The notes under the pieces: model-generated
Databases searched by the model: none
Seen by the model: the letters and a program-made list of their open reading frames with translations, nothing else
What the model was told of the DNA's origin: nothing
Shown: positions 1 to 9,961 of the stretch, piece by piece
How the letters are laid out: each line of letters begins with the position of its first letter
How positions within the stretch are numbered: the stretch's first letter is position 1
From: Prochlorococcus sp. AG-347-L02
GTDB taxonomy: Bacteria; Cyanobacteriota; Cyanobacteriia; PCC-6307; Cyanobiaceae
DNA: 64,000 bases
Assembly: GCA_003281255.1 (NCBI GenBank)
Contig: QCCL01000004.1
Span: forward strand, 1-64,000
Direction of reading: 5' to 3'
Position numbers and translations under genes: made by a program

Positions 1-2519
1 AAGGATGGTGCGTGAATATTCTTTCTGGGGATCGGGACTTATTTCAATTAGTAGATGATCAAAAAGATATTTATGTACTTTATATGGGTGGTGGTCCGTA
101 TGCAAAAAGTGGTAATCCAACTCTTATGAACGAAAATGGAGTAAAAGAAAAACTTGGTGTTGCACCAGAAAGGGTAGTTGATCTTAAAGCTCTAACTGGT
201 GATAGTTCTGATAATATTCCTGGTATTAAAGGAGTAGGTCCAAAAACTGCAATTAATCTACTAAAAGAAAACGATACACTTGATGGGATTTATCAGGCTT
301 TGGACAAGCTTCAGCAGAACAATGATAAAAAATATAAAGGATTTATCAAAGGTTCGGTTATAGAAAAGCTCAGAAACGATAAGCATAATGCTTTTCTTTC
401 AAGGGATTTAGCAAAAATAAATACTGAAGTGCCTTTGATATTAAGTGATGGTTATGAATTAAAAAATATAAATCAAGAACTTCTCTCAGAGTCACTACAA
501 AAACTTGAATTATCAACACTACTTCGGCAAATTGATATTTTCAATTCAACTTTTAGTAAAGGTGGTTTTGATAAGAATAACGTAGCTAAAGAGAAGGAGA
601 AACATCCAAAGTTTTCAAGCAAAAGTGAATTAGAAAATAGTGAAAATAAAATCCCTAAAATCAAAGTAACTGTTGTAAATGATTTTGAATTACTTGATAA
701 ATTAATTCAAAGATTAGAAAAGACCAATGAAATAGTTTCTATAGATACAGAAACAAATAGTTTAAATCCAATCGATGCGGAACTTGTTGGGATAGGACTA
801 TGTCTTGGAGAAGAAACTGATGATTTATTTTATATACCTCTTGGTCATCAAACAAAAAAAGAGACTCCCAATCAATTATCGATTGAAGATGTTTTCTCAA
901 AACTGAGAACTTGGATAGAAGATCCAAAAAAAGAAAAGGCACTCCAAAATTCTAAATTTGACAGGCAAATATTTTTTAATCACGGACTTGATCTTAAAGG
1001 CGTAACCTTTGACACCTTGTTAGCAGACTATCTACTAAATAATCAGGAGAAGCATGGGTTGAGCGAAATTAGTTTTAGATTATTTGGATTTAAGCCTCCT
1101 TCATTTAAGGAAACAGTTGGAAAAAATAAAGACTTTTCATTTGTTGATATTGATGAAGCTAGTATTTACTGCGGTTATGATGTATTTCTAACTTTTAAGA
1201 TTGTCAAAATTTTTATAGAAAGATTTTCAACAGAACAAAATGAATTAATCAAATTGTTCGAAGAAATCGAGTTGCCCTTAGAGCCGGTATTGTCTCAAAT
1301 GGAAATGAATGGAATAATCATCGACATCCCTTATTTAGATAAACTCTCAAAAGAACTAAAAAGTACCTTAGAAGATATTGAAAGCAAAGTTTATGAATTA
1401 GCGAAGGAGACTTTTAATCTATCTTCACCAAAACAACTTGGTGAGATCTTATTTGAAAAATTAAATTTGGATAAAAAAAAATCACGGAAAACAAAAACAG
1501 GATGGAGTACAGATGCAGTAGTTCTCGAAAGATTAGTCGACGAACATGAAATAATCCAACATTTAATAAAACACAGAACTCTTAGCAAATTACTTAGCAC
1601 CTATATTGATGCTCTTCCAAATCTTATAAACGAAAAGACAGGAAGAGTTCATACAAACTTTAATCAAGCGGCTACAGCGACTGGGAGACTAAGTAGTAGC
1701 AATCCTAATCTTCAAAATATCCCGGTTAGGACTGAATTTAGTAGGAGAATAAGAAAAGCATTCTTACCTGAAAAAAATTGGAAACTTTTATCAGCTGATT
1801 ATTCTCAGATCGAATTAAGAATACTTGCTCACTTAGCGGATGAAGAAATACTAATTAATGCGTTTCATAAAAACGATGACATTCATTCTTTAACTGCAAG
1901 ATTAATTTTCGAGAAAGAAGAAATATCATCCGACGAAAGGAGAGTTGGGAAAACAATAAATTTTGGAGTTATCTATGGTATGGGTATAAAAAAGTTTGCC
2001 CGTTCAACAGGAGTAAGTACTCCAGAAGCGAAAGAATTCCTAATAAAATACAAAGAAAGATATTCAAAAATTTTCAAATTTCTTGAACTCCAAGAAAGGC
2101 TTGCCTTATCAAAAGGTTATGTTAAAACAATTTTTGGTCGAAAAAGAGAATTTAAGTTTGATAAAAATGGACTTGGAAGATTAATAGGGAAAGATCCTTA
2201 TGAAATTGACCTGCAATCTGCAAGAAGGGCTGGCATGGAAGCACAGTCATTAAGAGCCGCAGCTAATGCGCCAATTCAGGGCTCAAGTGCAGACATTATT
2301 AAAATTGCAATGGTTCAACTAAATAAGAAATTCATAGAAATGAATGTTCCCGCAAAAATGCTTTTACAAGTACATGATGAATTATTGTTTGAAGTTGAAC
2401 CAGATTCTCTGGAAATTACGACGAAATTAGTTAAGAAGACTATGGAAGATTGTGTAAAATTGAATGTGCCTCTTTTAGTTGATATTGGGATTGGAGACAA
2501 TTGGATGGAGACAAAATAA
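1..2519 (+). CDS. polA: DNA polymerase I, 5' end cut by window edge
   Basis: Replication and repair polymerase that removes RNA primers and fills gaps. The reading frame is open to the left edge (codons begin at base 3), so the GTG at 12 given by the ORF track is internal and roughly the first 140 residues of the 5'-3' exonuclease domain are missing. The rest of that domain is visible (SGDRDLFQLV, then a helix-hairpin-helix region GIKGVGPKTA). The 3'-5' proofreading domain keeps its acidic residues (DTETNSL, the NSKFD segment, YCGYD), so proofreading looks intact. Polymerase motifs A (DYSQIELR), B (KTINFGVIYG) and C (VHDELLFEV) are all present. cysS follows after 24 bases on the same strand. 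Identity is certain. Confidence 0.97.
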   Translation, partial: GWCVNILSGDRDLFQLVDDQKDIYVLYMGGGPYAKSGNPTLMNENGVKEKLGVAPERVVDLKALTGDSSDNIPGIKGVGPKTAINLLKENDTLDGIYQALDKLQQNNDKKYKGFIKGSVIEKLRNDKHNAFLSRDLAKINTEVPLILSDGYELKNINQELLSESLQKLELSTLLRQIDIFNSTFSKGGFDKNNVAKEKEKHPKFSSKSELENSENKIPKIKVTVVNDFELLDKLIQRLEKTNEIVSIDTETNSLNPIDAELVGIGLCLGEETDDLFYIPLGHQTKKETPNQLSIEDVFSKLRTWIEDPKKEKALQNSKFDRQIFFNHGLDLKGVTFDTLLADYLLNNQEKHGLSEISFRLFGFKPPSFKETVGKNKDFSFVDIDEASIYCGYDVFLTFKIVKIFIERFSTEQNELIKLFEEIELPLEPVLSQMEMNGIIIDIPYLDKLSKELKSTLEDIESKVYELAKETFNLSSPKQLGEILFEKLNLDKKKSRKTKTGWSTDAVVLERLVDEHEIIQHLIKHRTLSKLLSTYIDALPNLINEKTGRVHTNFNQAATATGRLSSSNPNLQNIPVRTEFSRRIRKAFLPEKNWKLLSADYSQIELRILAHLADEEILINAFHKNDDIHSLTARLIFEKEEISSDERRVGKTINFGVIYGMGIKKFARSTGVSTPEAKEFLIKYKERYSKIFKFLELQERLALSKGYVKTIFGRKREFKFDKNGLGRLIGKDPYEIDLQSARRAGMEAQSLRAAANAPIQGSSADIIKIAMVQLNKKFIEMNVPAKMLLQVHDELLFEVEPDSLEITTKLVKKTMEDCVKLNVPLLVDIGIGDNWMETK

Positions 2520-2543
2520 ACCTTATGAAATACTCAATTTAAA

Positions 2544-4013
2544 ATGATCAAACTTTTTAATACTTTAAGCAAAAGAGTTGAAGTTTTTAAACCTATTGAT
2601 GATGTAGTAAAAATTTATTGTTGTGGGGTAACTGTTTATGATTTATGTCATCTTGGTCATGCCAGAAGTTACATAGCTTGGGATGTATTGAGAAGATTTT
2701 TAATTTACAGTGATTTCAAAGTAAAGTACGTCCAAAATTTTACAGATATTGATGACAAGATCTTAAAAAGAGCGAAAGAAGAATGCAGTTCAATGAAGGA
2801 AGTATCTGAAAAGAATATTATTGAATTTCATAAAGATATGGATTCTTTAGGAATAATGCGTCCGGATAGTATGCCAAGAGCAACGAATCATATATGTAAT
2901 ATCTGCTCCTTCATAACAATCCTTGAGGAGAAAGGTTATGCATACTCTAGGGATGGAGATGTTTATTATTCTGTTTTTAAAAATAAAAATTATGGAAAAC
3001 TAAGTAATCAAAATATACAAGAACAAAATATCAATCAGCAAGGAAGAATGGCTAATGAGGAAAATAGTAAAAAACTTAATCCTCAAGATTTTGCACTATG
3101 GAAAAAAGCCAAAGATCATGAACCTTTTTTTGATTCGCCATGGGGTAAAGGTAGGCCAGGTTGGCATATTGAATGTTCGGCGATGGTTAAAGATGAATTA
3201 GGAGATACTATTGATATCCATTTAGGTGGTTCTGATTTGATTTTTCCACATCATGAGAATGAAATCGCCCAATCAGAAGCAGCCAATGGCAAAAAGCTAG
3301 CGAACTATTGGTTACACAATGGGATGGTCAATGTAAATGGTCAAAAGATGAGTAAATCCCTTAAAAATTTTAAAACTATCAGAGAGCTAATTAAGTCGGG
3401 TATAAGCCCTATGACTTTGCGATATTTTGTTATGACTGTGAATTATAGAAAACCACTAGATTTTACCGAAGAAGCTTTAAGGAGTGCTTCAGAAGCTTGG
3501 AAAAACATTAATGTAGCCCTTTCTTTTATGGACCTTACAAAAGGTGCTTTTAGATCTATTGATAAAATTGAATCTATCGAAAAAGAATATAGAGAGAAAA
3601 TAAGTCTTGAATTATCTCAAAAAAAGCTTAAATTTTCTGAGGCTCTTGGAAATGACCTTAATACAGCAGGTGCGATTGCAATAATTTACGACTTAGCAAA
3701 ACCATTAAAAAATTTTTTAAACCAATTTCAAAGGGTTGAGGATTTCAAAGTAGACCTGGATGAAAAATTATTTCTACTTGAGAATTTTAAAACTCTTGAA
3801 AAGTTGACTAAGGTACTTGGTCTTAAAAAAGAGGTTTTAGTAAAAGAAAGTAAAATAACAGAAGAAGAAATATCATCGCTTATTAGTGAAAGATTGAAAG
3901 CAAAAAAGGAAAAGAATTATGCGAAGGCCGATGAAATCAGGAATTTGTTAAAAGAAAAAGATATTGAACTTATTGATCAATCAAAGGAAATAACAACATG
4001 GATAAGGGTTTAA
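2544..4013 (+). CDS. cysS: Cysteinyl-tRNA synthetase
   Basis: Class I aminoacyl-tRNA synthetase that charges tRNA-Cys in the cytoplasm. The 489-residue length is normal for the family. The HIGH-type motif is HLGHARSY near residue 35, the KMSKS loop is KMSKSLKNF near residue 270, and the zinc-binding cysteine in CCGVTVYD is present, with WHIECSAM as a further family signature. It starts 24 bases after polA and is probably co-transcribed with polA and dxr. Confidence 0.97.
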   Translation: MIKLFNTLSKRVEVFKPIDDVVKIYCCGVTVYDLCHLGHARSYIAWDVLRRFLIYSDFKVKYVQNFTDIDDKILKRAKEECSSMKEVSEKNIIEFHKDMDSLGIMRPDSMPRATNHICNICSFITILEEKGYAYSRDGDVYYSVFKNKNYGKLSNQNIQEQNINQQGRMANEENSKKLNPQDFALWKKAKDHEPFFDSPWGKGRPGWHIECSAMVKDELGDTIDIHLGGSDLIFPHHENEIAQSEAANGKKLANYWLHNGMVNVNGQKMSKSLKNFKTIRELIKSGISPMTLRYFVMTVNYRKPLDFTEEALRSASEAWKNINVALSFMDLTKGAFRSIDKIESIEKEYREKISLELSQKKLKFSEALGNDLNTAGAIAIIYDLAKPLKNFLNQFQRVEDFKVDLDEKLFLLENFKTLEKLTKVLGLKKEVLVKESKITEEEISSLISERLKAKKEKNYAKADEIRNLLKEKDIELIDQSKEITTWIRV

Positions 4014-4095
4014 ATTTTAAGAAAAAAACCAATTTGAAATTTTTGTTTTTTAAATACACCTTTAAATGGGAAGATATTAGAAATATCAGAGAAAA

Positions 4096-5325
4096 TTGAA
4101 ATACATTACTGTGCTCGGTTCTACTGGTTCAATAGGGACTCAAACTCTCGAAATAGCTAGTGAGCAGCCTGATAAGTTTAAAGCCGTAGCTCTTTCAGCT
4201 GGAAGAAATATTAATTTATTAACTGAACAAGTTAAAACACATAAACCAGAAGTAGTTGCAATTGAGGATGAAAATCTTCTAAATGATTTAAAAGATAATA
4301 TTAATAACTTAGATTTGGACAATACTCCCTTGGTTTTGGGTGGAAAGGAGGGAATTAACGCAGTTGCAGCTTGGGATAAGGCAGATACTGTGGTAACCGG
4401 GATAGTAGGCTGTGCAGGCTTAATTCCAACAATGTCAGCAATTAATGCGGGGAAAAATATTGCACTTGCTAACAAAGAAACTTTAATTGCGGCGGGGCCA
4501 ATTGTTATTCCTGCATTAAAGAAAAATAATAGTAGGCTTTTACCTGCTGATTCAGAACACTCTGCTATCTTTCAATGTTTACAAGGATTACCTACTTATG
4601 AAAATGCAGATTTTTCAACAGGAGAGATGCCTAAGGGTTTAAAAGCTATACATTTAACAGCTTCTGGTGGTGCTTTCAGAGATTGGGCCGTTGAGGATTT
4701 AAAGCATGTCACAGTGGAAGATGCGACTTCACATCCTAATTGGGATATGGGGAAAAAAATAACTGTAGATTCTGCAACTCTTATGAATAAAGGATTAGAA
4801 GTTATAGAAGCTCATTATTTATTTGGGACCTCTTACGAAAATATCGAAATAGTTATCCATCCTCAAAGTATTATTCATTCAATGATTGAGATGGAAGATT
4901 CTTCAGTATTAGCTCAATTAGGTTGGCCAGATATGAAACTACCTATTTTATATGCGATGAGTTGGCCTGAAAGATTTAAAACAAAATGGAAAAGATTAAA
5001 CCTAAGTGAAATTGGAAAATTAACTTTTAAAGAGCCAGACGAGTTTAAATATCCATGCATGGGACTTGCCTATGCCGCAGGAAAATCTTCTGGGACTATG
5101 CCTGCAGTCTTAAATGCTGCTAATGAAATGGCTGTTGAACAATTTCTTAAAGAAAAAATTTCTTTTCAAGAAATTCCAACATTTATAAGTAAAGCTTGTG
5201 AATCACATATGGATAATTTGAATACGAGTCCCGAATTGGAGGATATTCTTGAGGTAGACAATTGGGCCAGACTTTTTGTTAAGCAAGAAATTAAAAAAGG
5301 GAAAAAATACGTAAGTATTGGATAG
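4096..5325 (+). CDS. dxr: 1-deoxy-D-xylulose 5-phosphate reductoisomerase
   Basis: Converts DXP to 2-C-methyl-D-erythritol 4-phosphate with NADPH, the committed step of the MEP isoprenoid pathway that supplies phytol, carotenoids and quinones. The N-terminal NADPH-binding loop [10 protein letters not shown] follows directly after the start. The substrate and metal region [10 protein letters not shown] ... [22 protein letters not shown] is intact. Length of 409 residues is normal. The start codon is TTG at 4096, supported because the dinucleotide-binding strand begins at residue 3, leaving no room for a later start. About 80 bases separate it from cysS. Confidence 0.97.
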   Translation: MKYITVLGSTGSIGTQTLEIASEQPDKFKAVALSAGRNINLLTEQVKTHKPEVVAIEDENLLNDLKDNINNLDLDNTPLVLGGKEGINAVAAWDKADTVVTGIVGCAGLIPTMSAINAGKNIALANKETLIAAGPIVIPALKKNNSRLLPADSEHSAIFQCLQGLPTYENADFSTGEMPKGLKAIHLTASGGAFRDWAVEDLKHVTVEDATSHPNWDMGKKITVDSATLMNKGLEVIEAHYLFGTSYENIEIVIHPQSIIHSMIEMEDSSVLAQLGWPDMKLPILYAMSWPERFKTKWKRLNLSEIGKLTFKEPDEFKYPCMGLAYAAGKSSGTMPAVLNAANEMAVEQFLKEKISFQEIPTFISKACESHMDNLNTSPELEDILEVDNWARLFVKQEIKKGKKYVSIG

Positions 5326-5396
5326 AAGTGTATATTAAGAGTCACCTCACTACCCATTTCTTACTATTATTGAATGCTGAACTTATAAAAAAGTCT

Positions 5397-5504
5397 TTAA
5401 TCTTTAAACTTTATGCCACTCTGAATTCTCGTTTCATATTCATTATAAGTATAAGAATTTGCTTTAATTGTTGAAATAATTTTTTTAACAGCTGCTTCTA
5501 CCAT
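5397..5504 (-). CDS. Possible 35-residue protein
   Basis: Too short for the ORF track. On the minus strand an ATG at 5504 opens a 35-codon frame ending in TAA, with a mixed amphipathic composition (MVEAAVKKIISTIKANSY...). It lies between dxr and the thioredoxin-like ferredoxin gene in an otherwise empty stretch of about 220 bases. A purine-rich AAGGG sits immediately before the start, closer than an ideal ribosome binding site. No family recognised. It may be a real small gene or a chance frame. Confidence 0.35.
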   Translation of the reverse strand: MVEAAVKKIISTIKANSYTYNEYETRIQSGIKFKD

Positions 5505-5546
5505 CCCTTAGAATCAACTTAAGAGCATATGGGAAAAGTTTTTTAA

Positions 5547-5894
5547 ATGGGGAAAGAGGTTTATAAACACCTTCTACTTTGCGCAACACCTACAAAACAG
5601 AAATGCTTTAAAGGCAATGAAGGACAAAAAACATGGGAATGTCTGAAAAAGACTTTAAAAAAATTTGAGAATGATCCCTGTACAAAAAACGTTCATATAA
5701 TGAGATCAAAAGCTGACTGTTTAAGGATATGTAAGAACGGCCCAATTCTTCTTGTTTGGCCTGATGGCATTTGGTACGAGAAAGTTTCTCCAGAAAAAAT
5801 TTCAGAAATTCTTACCTCACACATTATTAACGGTAAGCCTATAGAAAAATGGATTTTTAAAAAAACACCATTTTTAAATAGTCCTAAATACTAA
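5547..5894 (+). CDS. Thioredoxin-like [2Fe-2S] ferredoxin
   Basis: A 115-residue protein of the (2Fe-2S) ferredoxin-like type with a thioredoxin fold (COG3411-like). The likely cluster ligands are a pair near residues 12 and 20 (CATPTKQKC) and a C-x3-C pair (DCLRIC) before the typical NGPILLVWPDG strand. Redox partner unknown; the family is common in cyanobacteria. Its last 11 bases overlap the convergently transcribed hydrolase gene. Confidence 0.82.
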   Translation: MGKEVYKHLLLCATPTKQKCFKGNEGQKTWECLKKTLKKFENDPCTKNVHIMRSKADCLRICKNGPILLVWPDGIWYEKVSPEKISEILTSHIINGKPIEKWIFKKTPFLNSPKY

Positions 5895-6969
5895 TAAACC
5901 AGTTCTTTACGACTTCGTCTGACCAGCAGCCATTAATCGAGTGAAAACCATTATGACCGCCTTTTTCAGTAATAAAAATAGTAAATTTATCAATAGATTT
6001 TCCTCTTAAATTCAAAGTTGCATTATATGGAACCCAAGGATCATCCTTGGCATGTATAAAAAGCATTTGAGGTAATTTTTTTATTGAGTTTTGGATTCTA
6101 AATATTGGAGAAGCTTTAACATAATAATCTTCTAAAGAATTAAATCCCCAACTTGGAGCTGTAAATTTTTTATCAAATTCCCTTATACTTTTTAAACTTC
6201 TAATTTTTTTTCTTAATTTCTCATTATTAAGAATTTTGCCTTCATCATTAAATCCCTCCCATAACTGATTTTTTAAGCGGTGAAGTAACCATTTTTGGTA
6301 GATATAATTTCTAGATTTTTCAATACAGAGACTGCATGATGATAAATCTAAAGGGCTACTCACACAGGCTAGGCCATCTAAAAGTTTTTCTCCTTTGTTT
6401 TCATCGTAATCTAAACAGGCATTTAAAAGAATTGTTCCGCCTAAAGATAATCCAACTCCGTAAATTGGAATATTATTCATCTTAGTGAGATCTTTAAACT
6501 CTAAATTAATGAATTTTTTAAAATAATTAATTGCTGAAATAACATCGCTGGAGCATCTAGCACAATAATTTCCTTTAGCTAAATATCTCGCAGATCCAGA
6601 TCCTCTTAGATTTAATTTAAGAACGCCAAAACCATTATTTGCTAATTTCCTAGAGATTCTTCTTAAACCAAACCGTTTAGTTGAGCCTCCTAAACCATGT
6701 GTAACGATTACAAAACCCCTAAATGAGTTTAAGTTTTCAGGTAATTCTAAAAACCCAAGAAGATAGTCACATTCAAATTTTTTAGAAAGAATTTTATTAA
6801 TTGGTAAGAATATTTTTTTATTTTTTTTTGATTTGCCAAAATCAATAACAAAAGTATCTCTCAAAGTTTGTAAGTCGCCACCTATCCAAGGTAAGACTTC
6901 TCGAAATGGGTTATTTTTTAAGTAGTCTGAAAAACTAAAAGATATACTATTATTTTTCTCCAACTCCAA
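5884..6969 (-). CDS. YheT-type alpha/beta hydrolase
   Basis: A 361-residue alpha/beta-hydrolase of the YheT/EMB8 group. Visible are the oxyanion-side segment VTHGLGGS, the nucleophile elbow GVGLSLGGTILLNA with its serine, the aspartate region HAKDDPWVP, and a late histidine in EKGGHNG. Substrate unknown; relatives are called esterases or lipid-acting hydrolases. The start overlaps the 3' end of pntB by 20 bases, so it is probably the last gene of the transhydrogenase operon, though a functional link is not evident. Confidence 0.85.
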   Translation of the reverse strand: MELEKNNSISFSFSDYLKNNPFREVLPWIGGDLQTLRDTFVIDFGKSKKNKKIFLPINKILSKKFECDYLLGFLELPENLNSFRGFVIVTHGLGGSTKRFGLRRISRKLANNGFGVLKLNLRGSGSARYLAKGNYCARCSSDVISAINYFKKFINLEFKDLTKMNNIPIYGVGLSLGGTILLNACLDYDENKGEKLLDGLACVSSPLDLSSCSLCIEKSRNYIYQKWLLHRLKNQLWEGFNDEGKILNNEKLRKKIRSLKSIREFDKKFTAPSWGFNSLEDYYVKASPIFRIQNSIKKLPQMLFIHAKDDPWVPYNATLNLRGKSIDKFTIFITEKGGHNGFHSINGCWSDEVVKNWFISI

Positions 6970-8389
6970 GATCCTTTAATTCTCCAATCAAATCATTCAG
7001 TACCTTTTTTGCATCACCAAAGACCATTGAGGTATTTGGCAGATCAAATAAATCATTTTTTATTCCGGAGTAACCTGCACTCATACCACGTTTAATTACA
7101 AATACCGTTCTTGCTTCCTGCACATCAAGAACTGGCATGCCATATAAAGGAGAAGAGCTATCATTTTTAGCTTGAGGATTAACCACATCATTTGCTCCTA
7201 AAACTAAAACAACATCCGTTGCTGGAAAATCAGGATTTACAACGTCCATCTCTTTAAGTTGTTCGTAAGGAACATCTGCTTCTGCTAAAAGTACATTCAT
7301 ATGTCCAGGCATCCTACCTGCTACAGGATGAATTGCGTAAACAACTTCAATACCATTTTGCTCTAGTTTTTTTGTCACTTCCCTTAAAGTGTGTTGAGCT
7401 TGAGCTACTGCTAGGCCATAACCAGGAACAATAATTACCTTATTGGCTGCCTCTAAAGTCAATGCACATTCTTCAACACTGCAAGAAGTTATATTTGTAT
7501 ATTCTCCTGAACCAGAAGAGGCTGTACTTTGTGCAGATAAAGATCCTCCAAAAAGAACTGAGACCAATGATCTATTCATACCCTTGCACATTACTTGAGT
7601 AAGTATTAGACCTGCCGCTCCAACCATTGCGCCTGCTACTATCAAAAGCTGACTATCTACAACGAAACCTGCTGCTGCTGCTGCAATCCCTGAATAGCTA
7701 TTTAATAAAGATATAACGACTGGCATATCAGCTCCCCCAATTGGCAAAGTAACTCCAATACCTAATAAAGAAGAAATTATAACTAAAAGCCAAATAGAAC
7801 TTGTATTGCCGTTTATCAAATCAAAAAAGGCTATCAAAGAAGCAACTGCAAAAACAATATTTACAAAATGTCTAACTTTGCTCTGAGTCCATCCTGGAGT
7901 TGATAACCAACCCTGTAACTTTGCCATCGCCACAATTGAACCTGTGAAAGTTATGGCACCAACAAATATAGAAACAGATATTGAAACTTCGTTAATCAAT
8001 GACTTAAAAAAATCAAAATTTTCTTGGCCACCAGATATAGGGAAAATAGCTACTCCTAAAGCCACTAAAAGTGATGACATTCCGCCACAACCGTTGAACA
8101 ATGCCACTGTTTCAGGCATGGAGGTCATAGGTACTTTTTTTGCAAGTATTGCACCGAATAAACTACCTATGATTGATCCAATGATTATCCAAATCCAAGA
8201 CTGAATAGCAATTCCAGAAGTGCCTAAATAATAAGAAAGCAATCCTATAACTGATAGCAACATTGCCAATGCAGCCAATCTATTAGCATCCCTTGCTGAT
8301 TTTACTTTTGACAACCCTTTTATTCCCAAAGCCAGTAAAAGTACCGCTAGAAGGTCAATAACGAATTTAAAGATTACAGGTAGATTCAT
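6950..8389 (-). CDS. pntB: NAD(P) transhydrogenase subunit beta
   Basis: Beta subunit of the proton-translocating transhydrogenase, which uses the proton gradient to reduce NADP+ with NADH. The 479 residues divide into an N-terminal membrane half with multiple helices and a C-terminal NADP-binding domain III, marked by VIIVPGYGLAVAQAQ, YAIHPVAGRMPGHMNVLLAEA and DVVLVLGANDVVNP. It follows pntA-2 after 8 bases. In this phylum the alpha subunit is split in two genes, as here. Confidence 0.97.
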   Translation of the reverse strand: MNLPVIFKFVIDLLAVLLLALGIKGLSKVKSARDANRLAALAMLLSVIGLLSYYLGTSGIAIQSWIWIIIGSIIGSLFGAILAKKVPMTSMPETVALFNGCGGMSSLLVALGVAIFPISGGQENFDFFKSLINEVSISVSIFVGAITFTGSIVAMAKLQGWLSTPGWTQSKVRHFVNIVFAVASLIAFFDLINGNTSSIWLLVIISSLLGIGVTLPIGGADMPVVISLLNSYSGIAAAAAGFVVDSQLLIVAGAMVGAAGLILTQVMCKGMNRSLVSVLFGGSLSAQSTASSGSGEYTNITSCSVEECALTLEAANKVIIVPGYGLAVAQAQHTLREVTKKLEQNGIEVVYAIHPVAGRMPGHMNVLLAEADVPYEQLKEMDVVNPDFPATDVVLVLGANDVVNPQAKNDSSSPLYGMPVLDVQEARTVFVIKRGMSAGYSGIKNDLFDLPNTSMVFGDAKKVLNDLIGELKDLGVGEK

Positions 8390-8397
8390 GTTAAAAA

Positions 8398-8691
8398 TTA
8401 CTTCTTATTTGATGGTTTACGACTAAACATCGCGAGCATTCGATCAGTTACAAAGAAACCGCCTACAACATTGAAAAGAGCAAATCCAAGAGAAACTGAA
8501 CCAATGATTAAAAGGGGCATGTTACCTTCTGCTTTTACAATTAAAGTCAAGGCTGCAAGCATTGTTATTCCTGAAATTGCATTTGCTCCACTCATTAGAG
8601 GTGTGTGAAGAGTAGGAGGAACTTTTCCAATTAACTCAAGGCCTAATAAACTACCAAGTAAAAGAACCCAAAGAAGACTTATAAAAGACAT
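8398..8691 (-). CDS. pntA-2: NAD(P) transhydrogenase alpha subunit, membrane part
   Basis: A 97-residue membrane protein with about three hydrophobic helices, corresponding to the C-terminal membrane segment of a full-length PntA. The signature PLMSGANAISG is present. It lies 12 bases after pntA-1 and 8 bases before pntB. Together with PntB it forms the proton channel of the enzyme. Confidence 0.95.
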   Translation of the reverse strand: MSFISLLWVLLLGSLLGLELIGKVPPTLHTPLMSGANAISGITMLAALTLIVKAEGNMPLLIIGSVSLGFALFNVVGGFFVTDRMLAMFSRKPSNKK

Positions 8692-8703
8692 AATTTTAAA
8701 ACC

Positions 8704-9834
8704 TCAATTTTCAAAAACTTTATTTTGAAGAACAACTCCTTCATCGCTTAATAAACATCCAGAAATGAGCTCATCCTTTTTATCTAATTTAATTACACCA
8801 TCTTTTATAAATGGTGTAATCAAAGATGTTAAGTTCTTAGCATAAAGTGAACTTGCATCATAAGGAACTGAAGAGGGTAATTCGCCCGCTCCTATAAGTT
8901 TTACTCCATCTTTGATGATAGTTTTATTTGATTTTGTTCCTTCGCAGTTCCCTCCCTGAGAAACTGCTAAGTCAATAACTACTGCACCAGGTCTCATTTT
9001 TTCAATCATGGGAGAGTCAATTAAAACAGGGGCCTTTTTACCAAGAACTTGTGCAGTACATATAGCAACATCAGCTTCAGATAAATATTTAGTTAAAGTA
9101 GCCTTCTGTTTTGAAAGGAATTCGGGTGTTACAGCTTTTGCATAACCTCCAGCTTCTCCTGGTTTTTCATCCACTTCAGGAAGTTCTATAAATCTTGCTC
9201 CTAGGGACTCTACTTGTTCTTTAACAGCAGGTCTAATATCAGATACAAATACTATTGCACCAAGTCTTTTTGCTGTCGCAACTGCCTGCAATCCTGCAAC
9301 GCCTCCTCCAAGTACCACTACTTTGGCAGGTTGGACTGTGCCTGCTGCAGTCATAAGCATTGGAAAATATCTATCTAACTCACTTGCAGCTAAAAGAACT
9401 GCTTTATATCCAGCGATATTAGCCTGTGAAGAAAGAACATCAGAAGATTGAGCTCTACTAATCCTAGGAAGCAACTCTAGTGATAAAGCTGAGATCTTAT
9501 TACTATTTATAATTTTGAGAAGCTCTTTATTACCGTATGGGTTAAGAAGACCAAGAAGAACAGCGCCTTTCTTTAATTTAATTAAATTATCCTCGGATGG
9601 AGTTTGAACACAAAATACTAAGTCCGCTTCACCCCAAATTTGTTGATCTAAGTTACTTATTATTGTTCCGCCCGATTCTTCATATAATAAGTCACTAAAT
9701 CCTGATAATTTTCCTGCTGAACTCTCGATATAAACGTCACATCCAAGGCTTTTTAATTTTTTTACCGCTTCTGGAGTAGCTGAAACTCTCCTTTCACCAG
9801 AGCTTGTTTCAGAAGGAATAAGTATCTTTGTCAA
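8704..9834 (-). CDS. pntA-1: NAD(P) transhydrogenase alpha subunit, NAD-binding part
   Basis: The 376-residue soluble NAD(H)-binding domain I, homologous to alanine dehydrogenase. Visible are the N-terminal segment PSETSSGERRVSATPE, the Rossmann loop VVLGGGVAGLQAVATAKRLGA and the RQD-loop equivalent RAQSSDVLSSQANIAGY. It is the first gene of a four-gene minus-strand operon and has 127 bases of upstream space facing the divergent gene at 9962, where its promoter should lie. Confidence 0.96.
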   Translation of the reverse strand: MTKILIPSETSSGERRVSATPEAVKKLKSLGCDVYIESSAGKLSGFSDLLYEESGGTIISNLDQQIWGEADLVFCVQTPSEDNLIKLKKGAVLLGLLNPYGNKELLKIINSNKISALSLELLPRISRAQSSDVLSSQANIAGYKAVLLAASELDRYFPMLMTAAGTVQPAKVVVLGGGVAGLQAVATAKRLGAIVFVSDIRPAVKEQVESLGARFIELPEVDEKPGEAGGYAKAVTPEFLSKQKATLTKYLSEADVAICTAQVLGKKAPVLIDSPMIEKMRPGAVVIDLAVSQGGNCEGTKSNKTIIKDGVKLIGAGELPSSVPYDASSLYAKNLTSLITPFIKDGVIKLDKKDELISGCLLSDEGVVLQNKVFEN

Positions 9835-9961
9835 TTTATTTATTTTTTTAACATACTAAATATAAATTGAAGAAAGTCAAAAGTCTTGGATTTTTGTTAA
9901 AAATATATTTTCTTTTCTATAAAAAATAGCTATCTAGAATATATAGGTACTAAATAATCCA

